From contig NC_050724.1 of the NCBI RefSeq assembly GCF_013402915.1, forward strand, positions 620,001 through 684,000: DNA of 64,000 nt, in the 5' to 3' direction. Both the position numbers and the translations under genes were made by a program. The notes under the pieces are model-generated. The model was not told the DNA's origin and did not search any database. It saw only the letters and a list, made by a program, of their open reading frames with translations. Shown in pieces: positions 1 to 8,486 of this stretch (its first letter is position 1; every line of letters starts with the position of its first letter). The stretch comes from Zygotorulaspora mrakii (taxonomy: Eukaryota; Ascomycota; Saccharomycetes; Saccharomycetales; Saccharomycetaceae).

Positions 1-280
1 GCTTCCAGTGCAGTGCTGGAAAAAGAACGTCACATCTCGCGATGTCGCATTGGAGTTGAAACTTTGGTTTTAGATGGTGTACGGATGTGCAGTCCACCTC
101 CTTAAAAGCGGTGTGGGTTTTCATTTTGTGTGATAGTCATTCAAAACTGGAAAAACATTCTCGTTTTCCGAATTAAGAATATCTGTCATGCAATATACAA
201 AAGAATAATATATCTCTAGCTTGATCTACTTTAATCTATCAGCTTCAACAGCTTTTTTTGCTAGCTCGGCACGCTACTCA
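1..280 (-). promoter_or_regulatory. Probable ribosomal-protein promoter (RPL2 off the left edge) and RRT5 3' flank
   Basis: No gene is visible here. TGTACGGATG (78-87) and GTGTGGGTTT (111-120) resemble Rap1 sites, about 33 bp apart and oriented for a minus-strand gene. Tandem Rap1 sites are typical of yeast ribosomal-protein promoters. In S. cerevisiae the neighbour of RRT5 on this side is RPL2A (YFR031C-A) in the same orientation, so this is probably the RPL2 promoter. The gene itself lies outside the window, so the call is inference from synteny plus motifs. Confidence 0.5.
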
Positions 281-1318
281 TCAAGAATGAATGGCATCCG
301 CTTTCTTTTCAGGTACAATATGAGCGGTAGTGCCCTCACTACTCCCTTGTATTTCTGATTGCTCAGTATTTCCTTCTGGTTGATTCGCTTCATCGGATGC
401 ATTGGATCCAGATGGTTCGCTTGGTTCACCTGGCTCTCTTATATCTTCCACTTCAAAAACAACGCAATTGCTCTCTTCCATGTTTTTCTTTTCAGCAGCC
501 ATTCTTTTCATTTCATGGATCTTTTTGGTTATGGCTGGTTTAACAATCTGCTTTTTACCCATCAGTTTTTTCCTGTCTGTTCTTTCTATTACAGTATTCA
601 TCTTTTCCGGGGTTTTCAAACGGACTAGTGCCGCGATGAAATGACGTCTAAATCTCAAATGCCTTGATTTCGTAGATCTTGTTCTAAAGATCCATATTTC
701 TTGAGGTTTAAATTCTTTAAAATGCTCACGCAATTCAACATCTGTGCAGCCCTTTGGTAAATAACCGAGATAAACAGTATCCTCCGACAATTCTGCTTCT
801 GGCTCTTCAGCGGGTTCATTATTTTGTCCTTCAATCTCAGCAGCGGACTCGTGTACTTCTGCATTGAGCTCTTGAACTACTTCTTCCTGCACTAAAGGAT
901 CGGGTTCCTCGCAACTGGGCTCTGTTGTGATCTCTGCTGCGGGTTCTACTGCGGGTTCAATTTTGTAGTGCTTTTTGAGATGTCTTAATTTACATAAAGT
1001 TTTCGATTTGCTCATCTTTCTTGTGACATGTTCTGGAGAATAAGGGACATACGGTTTCAGTTTTAGGTCTCTGCCTTTAAATTCTTTGCCATTCAATTGA
1101 TCAATTGCTCTCTTTAGCAACTCACTCGATTCGAATTCGGCGTAGGCTATACCCAATGGACGGACTTGGTTACTACGAAACCCGCGGATCGTTTGGCTTG
1201 GAATCAGCACGGAAACGACACTATACTGTCTTAAATAGTCGGACAGTTCTGCTTCTGTGGTGGAAAAGTTCAAATTTGAAATATACAATCTTGTGATTTC
1301 AATACTGCTGGATGACAT
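281..1318 (-). CDS. RRT5: RNA-binding protein with two RRMs, RRT5-like
   Basis: 345 aa with two RNA-recognition motifs. RRM1 is at about residues 10-90 (RNP2-like LYISNL, RNP1-like RPLGIAYAEF) and RRM2 at about 180-264 (begins DTVYLGYLP). A Glu/Pro-rich acidic linker joins them and the tail is Glu/Ser-rich. It matches S. cerevisiae Rrt5 (YFR032C, about 290 aa), linked to regulation of rDNA transcription and sporulation; the molecular role is poorly known. Synteny with RPL29, QCR6 and PHO4 supports orthology. An in-frame ATG exists at 1381, but a TATAAATA box (about 1401-1408, minus strand) lies only about 20 bp above it, which favours the ATG at 1318 (MSSSS...). The longer form cannot be excluded. 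Confidence 0.85.
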   Translation of the reverse strand: MSSSSIEITRLYISNLNFSTTEAELSDYLRQYSVVSVLIPSQTIRGFRSNQVRPLGIAYAEFESSELLKRAIDQLNGKEFKGRDLKLKPYVPYSPEHVTRKMSKSKTLCKLRHLKKHYKIEPAVEPAAEITTEPSCEEPDPLVQEEVVQELNAEVHESAAEIEGQNNEPAEEPEAELSEDTVYLGYLPKGCTDVELREHFKEFKPQEIWIFRTRSTKSRHLRFRRHFIAALVRLKTPEKMNTVIERTDRKKLMGKKQIVKPAITKKIHEMKRMAAEKKNMEESNCVVFEVEDIREPGEPSEPSGSNASDEANQPEGNTEQSEIQGSSEGTTAHIVPEKKADAIHS

Positions 1319-1655
1319 TTTTATATCCAGACTGCCATATACTCTTTCCTTGGTTATCTGATAGCTCTGATTATTTGGCATAATCTTTGATAAAACATAT
1401 TTATACTTTTCTTCTTACCATTCATCTCCGTGCCAATTCAATTTACTGACGCAGTGCGTCCATGCCACAAAAATGCGAACTCGCGCCGCCTGAAGACAGT
1501 TAGTTAATTGGGCTCGACGGGTTGAATGAATCAAATGAATCAACTACTAGGTAAAATTAAAGAAACCGTATGTAAGAATGATATACATAAACCAAAAATA
1601 AAAGAGTTTTTATGCTAAAAATTCTTTTTATGATGAGTTAATTTTAACTTAGAAT

Positions 1656-1844
1656 TTAAGCTTTAGCCTTACGTTCAGCAGCCAAGACTCTAGCGGTACC
1701 GTGTAAAGCATGTCTGTGGTTTCTTCTGAATTTTGGATCAACACCCTTCAAAGATGGGTACTTGTGGGTCTTTGGCTTCTTGATACCATTTCTGTGAGCC
1801 TTTCTCGTTTGGTTATGAGCTGTATGGTTCTTAGACTTAGACAT
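1656..1844 (-). CDS. RPL29: 60S ribosomal protein eL29
   Basis: 62 aa, starts [20 protein letters not shown] and is almost identical to yeast Rpl29, a very basic small protein of the large ribosomal subunit. It has a short Ala/Lys/Arg C-terminal tail. The start is fixed by the family (ATG at 1844); an in-frame ATG six codons upstream lies inside the predicted intron and is not used. The ATG follows a CAG 3' splice site by one base, with a perfect TACTAAC upstream, so the gene appears to carry an intron entirely in its 5' leader (see separate entry). Synteny: RRT5-RPL29-QCR6-PHO4 as in YFR032C-YFR034C. Confidence 0.97.
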   Translation of the reverse strand: MSKSKNHTAHNQTRKAHRNGIKKPKTHKYPSLKGVDPKFRRNHRHALHGTARVLAAERKAKA

Positions 1845-1845
1845 T

Positions 1846-2147
1846 CTGTGGAATATAAGCAATTTGCATTGTTAGTAAAACATTCCCACTCGAGGAGATA
1901 TTAGGCAGAGAAGAGCACGGGTCAGTTGGATCGCATCAAATCAAATTCACGTATGTACCGAGTGTTTGCACCTCGCGTGCTCGCCACGGACCTCATTGTT
2001 TCAGAGCTATTCCCATGTGAACTGCCATCATATAAATGGTCTCTTTCTAGCTGGCCGCACAGGTATCTTTCGTACATCGAAGAGTGCTATACAACTGGGC
2101 ATTCATCTCTCTCTCGTCTCTCACTTGTTATCGTTAGTGTAACGTAC
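1846..2147 (-). other. RPL29: Predicted 5'-leader intron of RPL29 (302 nt)
   Basis: On the minus strand, GTACGT (2147-2142) is followed by a perfect branch point TACTAAC (1877-1871) and a CAG 3' splice site ending at 1846, one base before the ATG codon context. The presumed first exon (about 2150-2190) has no ATG, and a TATA-like stretch sits near 2200-2210. A GTATGT near 2790 is an alternative donor but would give an intron of over 900 nt. The 302-nt size is typical of yeast ribosomal-protein introns. The S. cerevisiae orthologue is not, to my knowledge, spliced. Confidence 0.72.
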
Positions 2148-2149
2148 TT

Positions 2150-3005
2150 TTATCTTAGATTGTTGACGCTTCTGTTAAAAAGTGCAACCGAAACTCACAA
2201 TATGTATAATATACCACTATTAACAGTTACTGAGTTGAAAAGTTCTCTTTGCGAACGTACTAGTTTCCACCAAACCATTAGTTTTCCAGACAGAATCGCA
2301 CGTCAACAGGAGATGAAAAAAAAAGAATATTGTCTCTCTGTACGAACGTCAAATCCCGCTCTAAACCGTCCAAATACCTCATCTTCTACGAGCAGTCTGC
2401 GATCTTTCTCTCACATCGCCTGAAAGACTTTCGCAGCTCTATCTCATTCTCGAACCGTGGAATATACGGGTGATGAAAAGGATTTTTAAAGTGTCATGGT
2501 GCAGAGGTGTATCTGAAAAGTGCATGTGGTGGTGAACGGATGTTATAGGAATAGGGCAGTCACATGTAACTTCATCAGAAATACTAATACGAAAATTCAT
2601 ATAACATCATTTAAATATTGATCATATTTACTGACATCTCTCGATGTGAAGAAACTGAAGAGGATGCCGTTCTTTCTTTACTGCCGTTGTGTTTTTTTTT
2701 TCGGACAAAATAAATGACACTTATGTTTGGGCTTGTTTTCACTTCTTGAATAATCATTCACGGACTATAATAGGGAAAGAAAGAATTCACATACGTATAT
2801 GCTGCTTTAAAGAATAAATAGAGATTTAACATAATAAGGTTTAATAGTGGAATTTTGTACTTTGATTTCCAAGTGTTGCGTTGTTCATGCGGTCATATGA
2901 CTACCATACGTCTATTTTTACAATGATCATTCTTGATTTCCTATGCACACGTTAAATAATGTTATTGTAGTCGCTTTATCGGGGCGGGTTACGGCTGCAA
3001 TTGCC
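2150..3005 (-). promoter_or_regulatory. RPL29 promoter region and QCR6 3' flank
   Basis: TATACGGGTG (2463-2472) matches the Rap1 consensus in the orientation expected for RPL29 at 9 of 10 bases. An A9 run (T-tract on the sense strand, about 2313-2321) follows, then a TATA-like stretch near 2205. This Rap1 - T-tract - TATA order is that of ribosomal-protein promoters. Its distance from the RPL29 ATG (about 620 bp) makes sense only with the leader intron. Nothing else was recognised as far as the QCR6 stop; an open frame of 165 codons on the plus strand here is not supported. Confidence 0.55.
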
Positions 3006-3485
3006 TCACTTCAGCTGGTTGAACAATCTAGGAGCTGCACAACTGTCCAAATAGTGTTGCAGGTGGAAGAATTCCTCGACACAATCTTCCTTATGTTCTT
3101 GTTCTTCGTAGCCTGGCTCTTGAGAGGCCTTTAGGACTCTCTCACTACACTCTTGTAGATGATGAACAAGTGTTTTACCCTCTGGTGTGTTTTGACATTC
3201 TTCTTTTAAGGTATCTAATTGATCAGTAGCTTCCTCGTCTTCATCATCTTCGTCCTCGTCTTCATTGTCGTCTTCGTCCTCGTCTTCACCTTCGTCATCT
3301 CCAGCTTCGGTTTCCTGTAATTTGCAGAGACGCAATCCGGTGTTAGTAAAACTGTTCCACATTCATATTATGATAGGGGCTTTATGACTTCTATAACATA
3401 CTTCTATGTCATCTTCAGCTTTTGCAACTGTTGGTACGATGGTGTCCTTCAACTCTGCTAGTAAATCTGTGATAGAGCTAATCAT
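3006..3485 (-). CDS. QCR6: Cytochrome bc1 complex subunit 6 (hinge protein), two exons
   Basis: Join of exon 1 (3402-3485, 28 codons, starts MISSITDLLAELKDTIVPTV) and exon 2 (3006-3314), giving 130 aa. It matches Qcr6 of mitochondrial complex III, the acidic hinge subunit that helps cytochrome c1 dock with cytochrome c. Residues about 30-58 are a long Asp/Glu run. The C-terminal part has the family signature EHKEDCVEEFFHLQHYLD, with the cysteines that form disulphides in the family, ending CAAPRLFNQLK. The frame of exon 2 extends upstream through the intron, so the ATG at 3362 is not the real start. S. cerevisiae QCR6 (YFR033C) lacks this intron as far as I know. Confidence 0.93.
3315..3401 (-). 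other. QCR6: QCR6 intron (87 nt)
   Basis: Canonical yeast intron on the minus strand: donor GTATGT (3401-3396), branch point TACTAAC (3348-3342), acceptor TTACAG ending at 3315. Splicing joins ...DDIE to ETEAGD... in phase 0 and supplies the expected N-terminus. Confidence 0.93.
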
Positions 3486-3838
3486 TGTTCAGTTGATTCC
3501 CTGCTTTGGCCCACTTTGCAAGATCTCAGTCGTAACGTATTTTTAATACGATATATTACTGCTTTCGATTTGTTAATATATTTTAATATATGTGATATCA
3601 GCTCAAGCTCGGATTATTCGAATTTGAATTATATCGGGACAGCATAAGAAAGGCAGTTTAGTTTAGCGAAAGTTGATTTCCTGCGATTTAATTGGTCGTT
3701 TTAGGTGATTTGATCCCACGTGATATTCACGTTCCCACCCTATTTAGTTCCGTTCAAATTATAACATCAAATAATAATTATATATAGGTATACTTATATA
3801 TAAATGCATATGAACCGGAATGCAATTGTCGGTCTCTC
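3486..3838 (-). promoter_or_regulatory. QCR6: QCR6 promoter with HAP and CACGTG sites
   Basis: Between the PHO4 stop and the QCR6 start. TAATTGGT (3689-3696) is a perfect TNATTGGT site for the Hap2/3/4/5 CCAAT-binding complex that activates respiratory genes. CACGTG (3717-3722) is an E-box for Cbf1-type proteins. Both sit about 200-235 bp upstream of the ATG. Binding is inferred from motif and gene function. Confidence 0.6.
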
Positions 3839-5695
3839 TTAAGATGTGGAGGAATTTTTTTCCGCTTCCAAAAGTTGTCTTATAAAACTGCAAGCCAATT
3901 CCACTGTTGTTGCCTTCGAAGGAATTGTAATCGACTCCTTTAAATTCAATGGTAATAATGAATCAAGATCATTTAGTGCAACATTAAGCCTGTTTCTGCG
4001 ACCTTGCTCGGCAGCCTTGTGGACTTCTTTCTTTAATTGATCGCCGTCATCGCTGCTTCCGCCGCCTCCATTTATCGATGACGAAACACTTGCCTTTCTC
4101 TTCGATCTAGACGTTCTCCGTTGTTTTTCAGGAGCAACCATTGTTTGGGCTATCGTGGATGTCGATGGAGTAGGTTGTTCATCTATCACCTTGACTTTGC
4201 TTCCATTTCTTGATAAGGGAATCGATGGTTTGGGTTTGATTACAGGTGATTCCGTAGCTCTTATAACATGGGCCCCATTTAGGCTACTATTATTGCTGTT
4301 AGCATTGCTGCTATTGGGGTTACTGTGGTGCTTGTGAGTGTGGTTGTGATTCTCCTCATTATTATTATTACTGTTATTGTTATTGTTATTGTTATTGTTA
4401 TTATCACCATCATTATTACTACTATTATTACTGTTCCTGTCATTAGTGTAGCTCTTATTGCTGTCATTACTATTAGCATTGGTACTATATTCGCCAATAT
4501 TATTCTTCGTAAAATCATGCGGACTCATTGAATGATCAATTCTTGAAGCACTAATCGTATTTGAAGGTAATATAACCTTTGGATAGTTCATAAGTGTTGC
4601 AGGGGTCATTCTTGATTCTGGCGATGATGACATTCTTCCAGAAGAAGATTGCGGAGTTTCACCATCTGTAGTTACATTATTTGCAATATTGTGATGATCC
4701 ACTTCGATGCTACTTTCGGGTAATCTGAATATAAGATCATCCCAAGAATTACCGTTTGCATTTGACGTAATCGGGGAAGCTTTTGAATGTCGTTTTGAAC
4801 TTGATGATGGATTTGCGCTCAACCTCGGGCTATTTTTAGCCACTTTTGTCGTTGATGATGAAGAAGATGAATTCGTTGAGTTTGATGGAGTTCTTCTTTT
4901 ATTTGATCGCGTTGTTTTCTTCCTCATAGATGCTGAGCTCAAGGTGGATTCCGGTAATGCAAAATTGATCCTTTGAGCATTATCTATGGCTGTCAATGCT
5001 GGTGAACTCAGGGGAGAAAACTGACTCTGCGAAGCCAGGGTCTTCGGTTTCCATTGGTTTCCACCGTTTGGCAGCGAATACAGATGGTCGCTTCCGTGCG
5101 CCAAGCCATGCCCGCCGTCCTGGCCGTAACCACTCGGTATATGACCGTTGCTGTGCCCTAAAAAGGGCGTGTCAATTTGCAGATGTGTTTCCGTTGCCGT
5201 TATCATCGGAGATACCATTGGAGAGGCCACTAGGTCCGGTCTTATATGATGGGGCCTCACTGCTGGGCCATGGGCAAGACTATGGCTGTGGTGAGATCCG
5301 TTTTTCTCCTTATCCAGGTCCAAACCCATGCTCAGCTCCATATCGTGGTCGTCATTGTGCTCATTTGCGTGTGGATGCGTGAACAGAGTTTCCGAGAGGT
5401 GATCCAGGTCCACCTGCATTCCCGATGGCATCCATGTCGTGCTTTGTGAATGCGACGACGGCAACCCATCCTTGATCTCGCCTTCCGCCGTGTGTTCGCG
5501 CTCATTCTGATGATCGTTCAAGAAGTCGTCCACCTGGTCCAATATACTCCGCGACGACTGTGCGATGCCGATAGCATGGTCCTCCTGATGCTGTTCTTCG
5601 TTGCCATGCTCCTGCCCGCGCCCATCACTGTCATATCGCAACGGCGCCTCGTGCCCCTCGTAATACATAGGCTCTGACTCACCAGCGTATGCCAT
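3839..5695 (-). CDS. PHO4: bHLH phosphate-starvation transcription factor Pho4, long form
   Basis: 618 aa, about twice the S. cerevisiae protein (312 aa). The C-terminal 60 residues form the bHLH DNA-binding domain: KAAEQGRRNRLNVAL basic region and helix 1, a loop, then PSKATTVELACSFIRQL helix 2. They match Pho4, which binds CACGTG at phosphate genes and is controlled by Pho80/Pho85. The rest is low-complexity and His/Ser/Asn-rich, with several Ser/Thr-Pro sites that could be Pho85 targets and an Asn run of about 10 near codons 430-445 (bases about 4357-4404). Synteny with QCR6 (YFR033C-YFR034C) supports the call. The ATG at 5695 is the first in frame. Confidence 0.93.
   Translation of the reverse strand: MAYAGESEPMYYEGHEAPLRYDSDGRGQEHGNEEQHQEDHAIGIAQSSRSILDQVDDFLNDHQNEREHTAEGEIKDGLPSSHSQSTTWMPSGMQVDLDHLSETLFTHPHANEHNDDHDMELSMGLDLDKEKNGSHHSHSLAHGPAVRPHHIRPDLVASPMVSPMITATETHLQIDTPFLGHSNGHIPSGYGQDGGHGLAHGSDHLYSLPNGGNQWKPKTLASQSQFSPLSSPALTAIDNAQRINFALPESTLSSASMRKKTTRSNKRRTPSNSTNSSSSSSTTKVAKNSPRLSANPSSSSKRHSKASPITSNANGNSWDDLIFRLPESSIEVDHHNIANNVTTDGETPQSSSGRMSSSPESRMTPATLMNYPKVILPSNTISASRIDHSMSPHDFTKNNIGEYSTNANSNDSNKSYTNDRNSNNSSNNDGDNNNNNNNNNNSNNNNEENHNHTHKHHSNPNSSNANSNNSSLNGAHVIRATESPVIKPKPSIPLSRNGSKVKVIDEQPTPSTSTIAQTMVAPEKQRRTSRSKRKASVSSSINGGGGSSDDGDQLKKEVHKAAEQGRRNRLNVALNDLDSLLPLNLKESITIPSKATTVELACSFIRQLLEAEKNSSTS
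4340..4475. repeat. ATT/GTT trinucleotide-rich tract inside PHO4
   Basis: Runs of GTTATT and ATT triplets on the plus strand (clearest at about 4357-4404) encode the poly-Asn and Asn/His region of Pho4 on the minus strand. They also produce long open frames of Ile/Val/Thr on both strands that are artefacts of the repeat. Confidence 0.85.
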
Positions 5696-6515
5696 TTCTG
5701 TTACCCCAACGCCAAAACAACCTTTGCTTCTAACGACGATTCCTCAGACAGCACTCTTCTCACCAGATGGTAGTCCAGCCGATGTCTTGATATAACAATG
5801 GAAAAAACCCTGTGCCAGAAGACGAAAACAAACAAGAAAAAAAAAACTGAAATAATATACTTGTGAAAAAAGATGAGAACTGAAAGACAGTTACAACACA
5901 CAGAATTTCTATCCCAAGATTCAAAGATTTACGTTGCAAAAGGGGTCAAACACCCGTAAAGAGTCTATCTCGCTACTATTATGTCAAAGGGGAGCAGACA
6001 CATACATTCCCGTATCAAAGTAGTCTAAAATTTTTCTCACCTGCCGTTCCCATTGAGAGGTACGACAATTAGCCCCTTATGTGGATGAATTTTCATATGC
6101 AAACTCGCGTGGAAGTGATAAATCGATGTATATTGATGTGAACTGATATTTTAAAATGACTTAATCTAGATTAATCAATTTAATTAAATTGGCTTAGATT
6201 ACATTAATTAGGTTTAAATACAGCGAAAAGTGCATATCGAGGGCACGTGGGCCGTGAGACGGCATCTTGGCGGCATGAGAAGGCATAGGGGCGGAATGTG
6301 TGGCGAAACGCCGAGGTGCGAGGGTGCTGGCAGCGGCGGTGGCGCCGGACGCGTTCTCGCTGCAGAAGATGCCGACCGGACATTGCATGTGCGTCGTCTC
6401 CGTTCTCCCGGAGCGGAGCGGAGCCGGAGGAAAGGAGCCGTGCCGCCAAGAAAGAGAAAGTCGAGAGCCGGGTTACCCCGTGGGTGTGGGTGCGGGTGCG
6501 GGTAACGCTCCTACA
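5696..6515 (-). promoter_or_regulatory. Long PHO4 upstream region with CACGTGGG and a GC-rich island
   Basis: About 820 bp between the PHO4 start and the FAF1 stop. Bases 6120-6230 are very AT-rich. From 6241 to 6510 the composition changes sharply to about two thirds G+C (counted by eye). CACGTGGG (6245-6252), the high-affinity Pho4 site type, marks the border and could mean autoregulation. The right end has a G-rich tract (6480-6506) with a Reb1-type site CGGGTAA (6499-6505) about 10 bp past the FAF1 stop. No convincing gene is present; open frames here follow from the high GC content. Confidence 0.5.
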
Positions 6516-7475
6516 TCATCTTCTGCTCTTTTTGTGGTTGCTGCCGCCATTGATTCGTTCTATGTCATGCTTCGATATGATCAGACCGTTTCTCGTCGAT
6601 TGACCAACGGTGTTGATCTTTAGGCCTCTTTGGCGGTTCTTACGGTCGGAATGGTGCTGTTTCTTTATGGTTGTGCCAATTCTTCTCTCTATGTCATTTT
6701 TGTATGTTGCGTCAATCTTCCTGAACTCTCCCTTTTTGATGTGTGATAAAACGACACCGCCATCTCTTGCTTCTTGTTCGTGCTGTGCAATCTTCTTCAT
6801 GTGTTTGTTGATCATGCCCTTCCTTATGTTTATGGGTACTTTTTCCAGCTTGTTCAGTTTTTGATGGCGGCCGTTGGTCGCGGAGATTGTCTTCAGTCTC
6901 ATTTCCAGCGTGCGCGATCTTGCCTTGCCGACTATGGTGTCGTCGTCGTACGAGTTGGAATCGAATGCGTTCAGGAGATGAGACTCTTTGAGAAACCGCT
7001 GCAGCTCGAGATCGTTCTTCAGGTTTTCAGCCTCGTTATCTTCTTCGTCGCTGGCGTTTCCGCTAGGGTTTTCGGTCTTTCTCTTGTGTGCGTTCTCGTC
7101 TGGGTGTGTCTTCAATGGCCTGCCCGTTCTGAGTTGTTTGATTTCGTGCCTGGTGGGTGGCACGTAAGTGTCGCTTGGTCCGTTGAATTTTATAACTCGG
7201 GGCTGTTTCACATGTTGCTGGGCGTCGTCTTCGCTGTCGGGGCCTGCTTCACTGGCATCATCAGTGTCGGTGTAGTATTTTTCGTCTTCCTCGTCGTCTT
7301 CATCGCTGCTGGCGTCGCTTCCGCTTGTGCTGCTGCGATTGCTCTGCAACTCTGTCTCTGTCTCTGTCTTTGTTTTATCTTCGTAACCAAGAGATTCTAG
7401 CGTTCCGAACTGTTTTTCAAATGCGAGTCTTTGCAATTCCAACATCTTGGAGTAGCCCTCTTCGGTGGTGTCCAT
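6516..7475 (-). CDS. FAF1: 40S ribosome biogenesis factor Faf1
   Basis: 319 aa. It matches yeast Faf1 (YIL019W, 346 aa), a nucleolar factor for early pre-rRNA cleavages and 40S subunit maturation. Visible hallmarks are the N-terminal MLELQRLAFEKQFGTLESLG, an acidic Ser/Asp/Glu middle, VIKFNGPSDTYVPP, and the conserved basic C-terminal half with VIGKARSRTLEMRL-like, LEKVPINIRKGMI, KGEFRKIDATYKNDIERRIG and a lysine-rich end. Start chosen at 7475 (MDTTEEGYSKML), which aligns with the S. cerevisiae N-terminus; a frame 11 codons longer exists. It is divergent from HIS6 with about 180 bp between starts, the same pair as YIL019W/YIL020C. Confidence 0.95.
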   Translation of the reverse strand: MDTTEEGYSKMLELQRLAFEKQFGTLESLGYEDKTKTETETELQSNRSSTSGSDASSDEDDEEDEKYYTDTDDASEAGPDSEDDAQQHVKQPRVIKFNGPSDTYVPPTRHEIKQLRTGRPLKTHPDENAHKRKTENPSGNASDEEDNEAENLKNDLELQRFLKESHLLNAFDSNSYDDDTIVGKARSRTLEMRLKTISATNGRHQKLNKLEKVPINIRKGMINKHMKKIAQHEQEARDGGVVLSHIKKGEFRKIDATYKNDIERRIGTTIKKQHHSDRKNRQRGLKINTVGQSTRNGLIISKHDIERINGGSNHKKSRR

Positions 7476-7654
7476 CGTGGCCGTTGCTTTTATCTTTATC
7501 TGCAGCACTCTTCGAGTCTTCAGACCTCATCTCATCGCTTCTCTCGCTCTTCATGTTTTTTTTTCAGGTGTTCCTCGACATTTTCAACATCACAAAATAC
7601 GCAGTAAAAGCATAACTACAATAACGGTACTCACGTCTACGAAAGGTGTCAACG

Positions 7655-8440
7655 ATGACCAGATTTGTTGCTTGCATCGATTTACATAACGGGCAAGTCA
7701 AACAGATCGTTGGCGGAACATTAACTGACGATCGCGATGACTCTTTGAAGACAAACTTTGTGTCTGAACATTCCTCAGAGTTCTATTCGAAATTGTACAA
7801 AGAAAACAATGTAATTGGTAGTCATGTAATAAAATTGGGTCCAAATAACGACGAAGCAGCATTGAGAGCATTAAGAGAATCACCTTTCTTCTTACAGATT
7901 GGTGGTGGTATAAATGACTCCAATTGTTTGGAATGGCTGCAATATGCTAGCAAAGTTATCGTTACGAGCTGGCTTTTCACGCAGGATGGACAATTTCAAC
8001 TGTCTAAGCTGATCAAAATATCAAAAATCTGTGGCAAAGATCGTCTTGTAGTCGATTTGAGTTGCAGGAGAACAAAAGATAATGAATGGGTCGTAGCTAT
8101 GAATAAATGGCAAAAACTAACGGACTTAAATTTGAATGCCACGACTTTCCAAATACTGTCTGAATATGCGGATGAATTTCTCATTCATGCAGCAGATGTG
8201 GAAGGCCTTTGTAAAGGGATTGATAAGGATTTAGTTACTAATCTATACCAATGGACACGTGACCTACCTCAGAATATTAAAATTGTGTATGCGGGAGGTG
8301 CCAAAAGCGTATCAGATCTATCGCTCGTTAATGAATTGAGTAAGGGTAAAGTTGATTTGACCTACGGAAGTTCGTTGGATATATTTGGAGGTAATTTGGT
8401 TAAATTTGACGATTGCTGCAAGTGGAATGAAAATCATTAG
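7655..8440 (+). CDS. HIS6: ProFAR isomerase, histidine biosynthesis step 4
   Basis: 261 aa, the same length as S. cerevisiae His6 (YIL020C). It is a TIM-barrel isomerase that converts ProFAR to PRFAR in histidine biosynthesis. The first catalytic Asp is in CIDLHNG (residue 9) and the second in VVDLSCRR. Other family blocks are [59 protein letters not shown] and [15 protein letters not shown]. The frame opens three codons earlier at a GTG; the ATG at 7655 gives the family length. Divergent from FAF1; convergent with RPB3, with 46 bp between stops. Confidence 0.98.
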   Translation: MTRFVACIDLHNGQVKQIVGGTLTDDRDDSLKTNFVSEHSSEFYSKLYKENNVIGSHVIKLGPNNDEAALRALRESPFFLQIGGGINDSNCLEWLQYASKVIVTSWLFTQDGQFQLSKLIKISKICGKDRLVVDLSCRRTKDNEWVVAMNKWQKLTDLNLNATTFQILSEYADEFLIHAADVEGLCKGIDKDLVTNLYQWTRDLPQNIKIVYAGGAKSVSDLSLVNELSKGKVDLTYGSSLDIFGGNLVKFDDCCKWNENH

Positions 8441-8486
8441 TTATATTATACATACAGTCTATTATTCTGTTTTTGTTCTATTTAGT

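Noticed and set aside
140..180. TTTTCCGAA as a centromere CDEIII core
   Set aside because: No CDEI at the right distance and the upstream DNA is not AT-rich enough for CDEII.
1926..2423. 165-codon open frame on the plus strand upstream of RPL29
   Set aside because: No family features, and it overlaps the RPL29 promoter and leader intron.
4279..4531. Open frames rich in Ile/Val/Thr on both strands
   Set aside because: Alternative frames of the ATT/GTT repeat inside PHO4.
6100..6260. AT-rich stretch next to CACGTG as a point centromere
   Set aside because: CACGTGGG does not match the CDEI flanks and there is no TTCCGAA-containing CDEIII at the other side.
6230..6623. Overlapping open frames of 91-107 codons in the GC-rich island
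   Set aside because: High GC removes stop codons in several frames at once; none shows domain features and one overlaps FAF1.
6774..7400. 208-codon plus-strand frame
   Set aside because: Antisense shadow of FAF1 caused by its biased codon composition.
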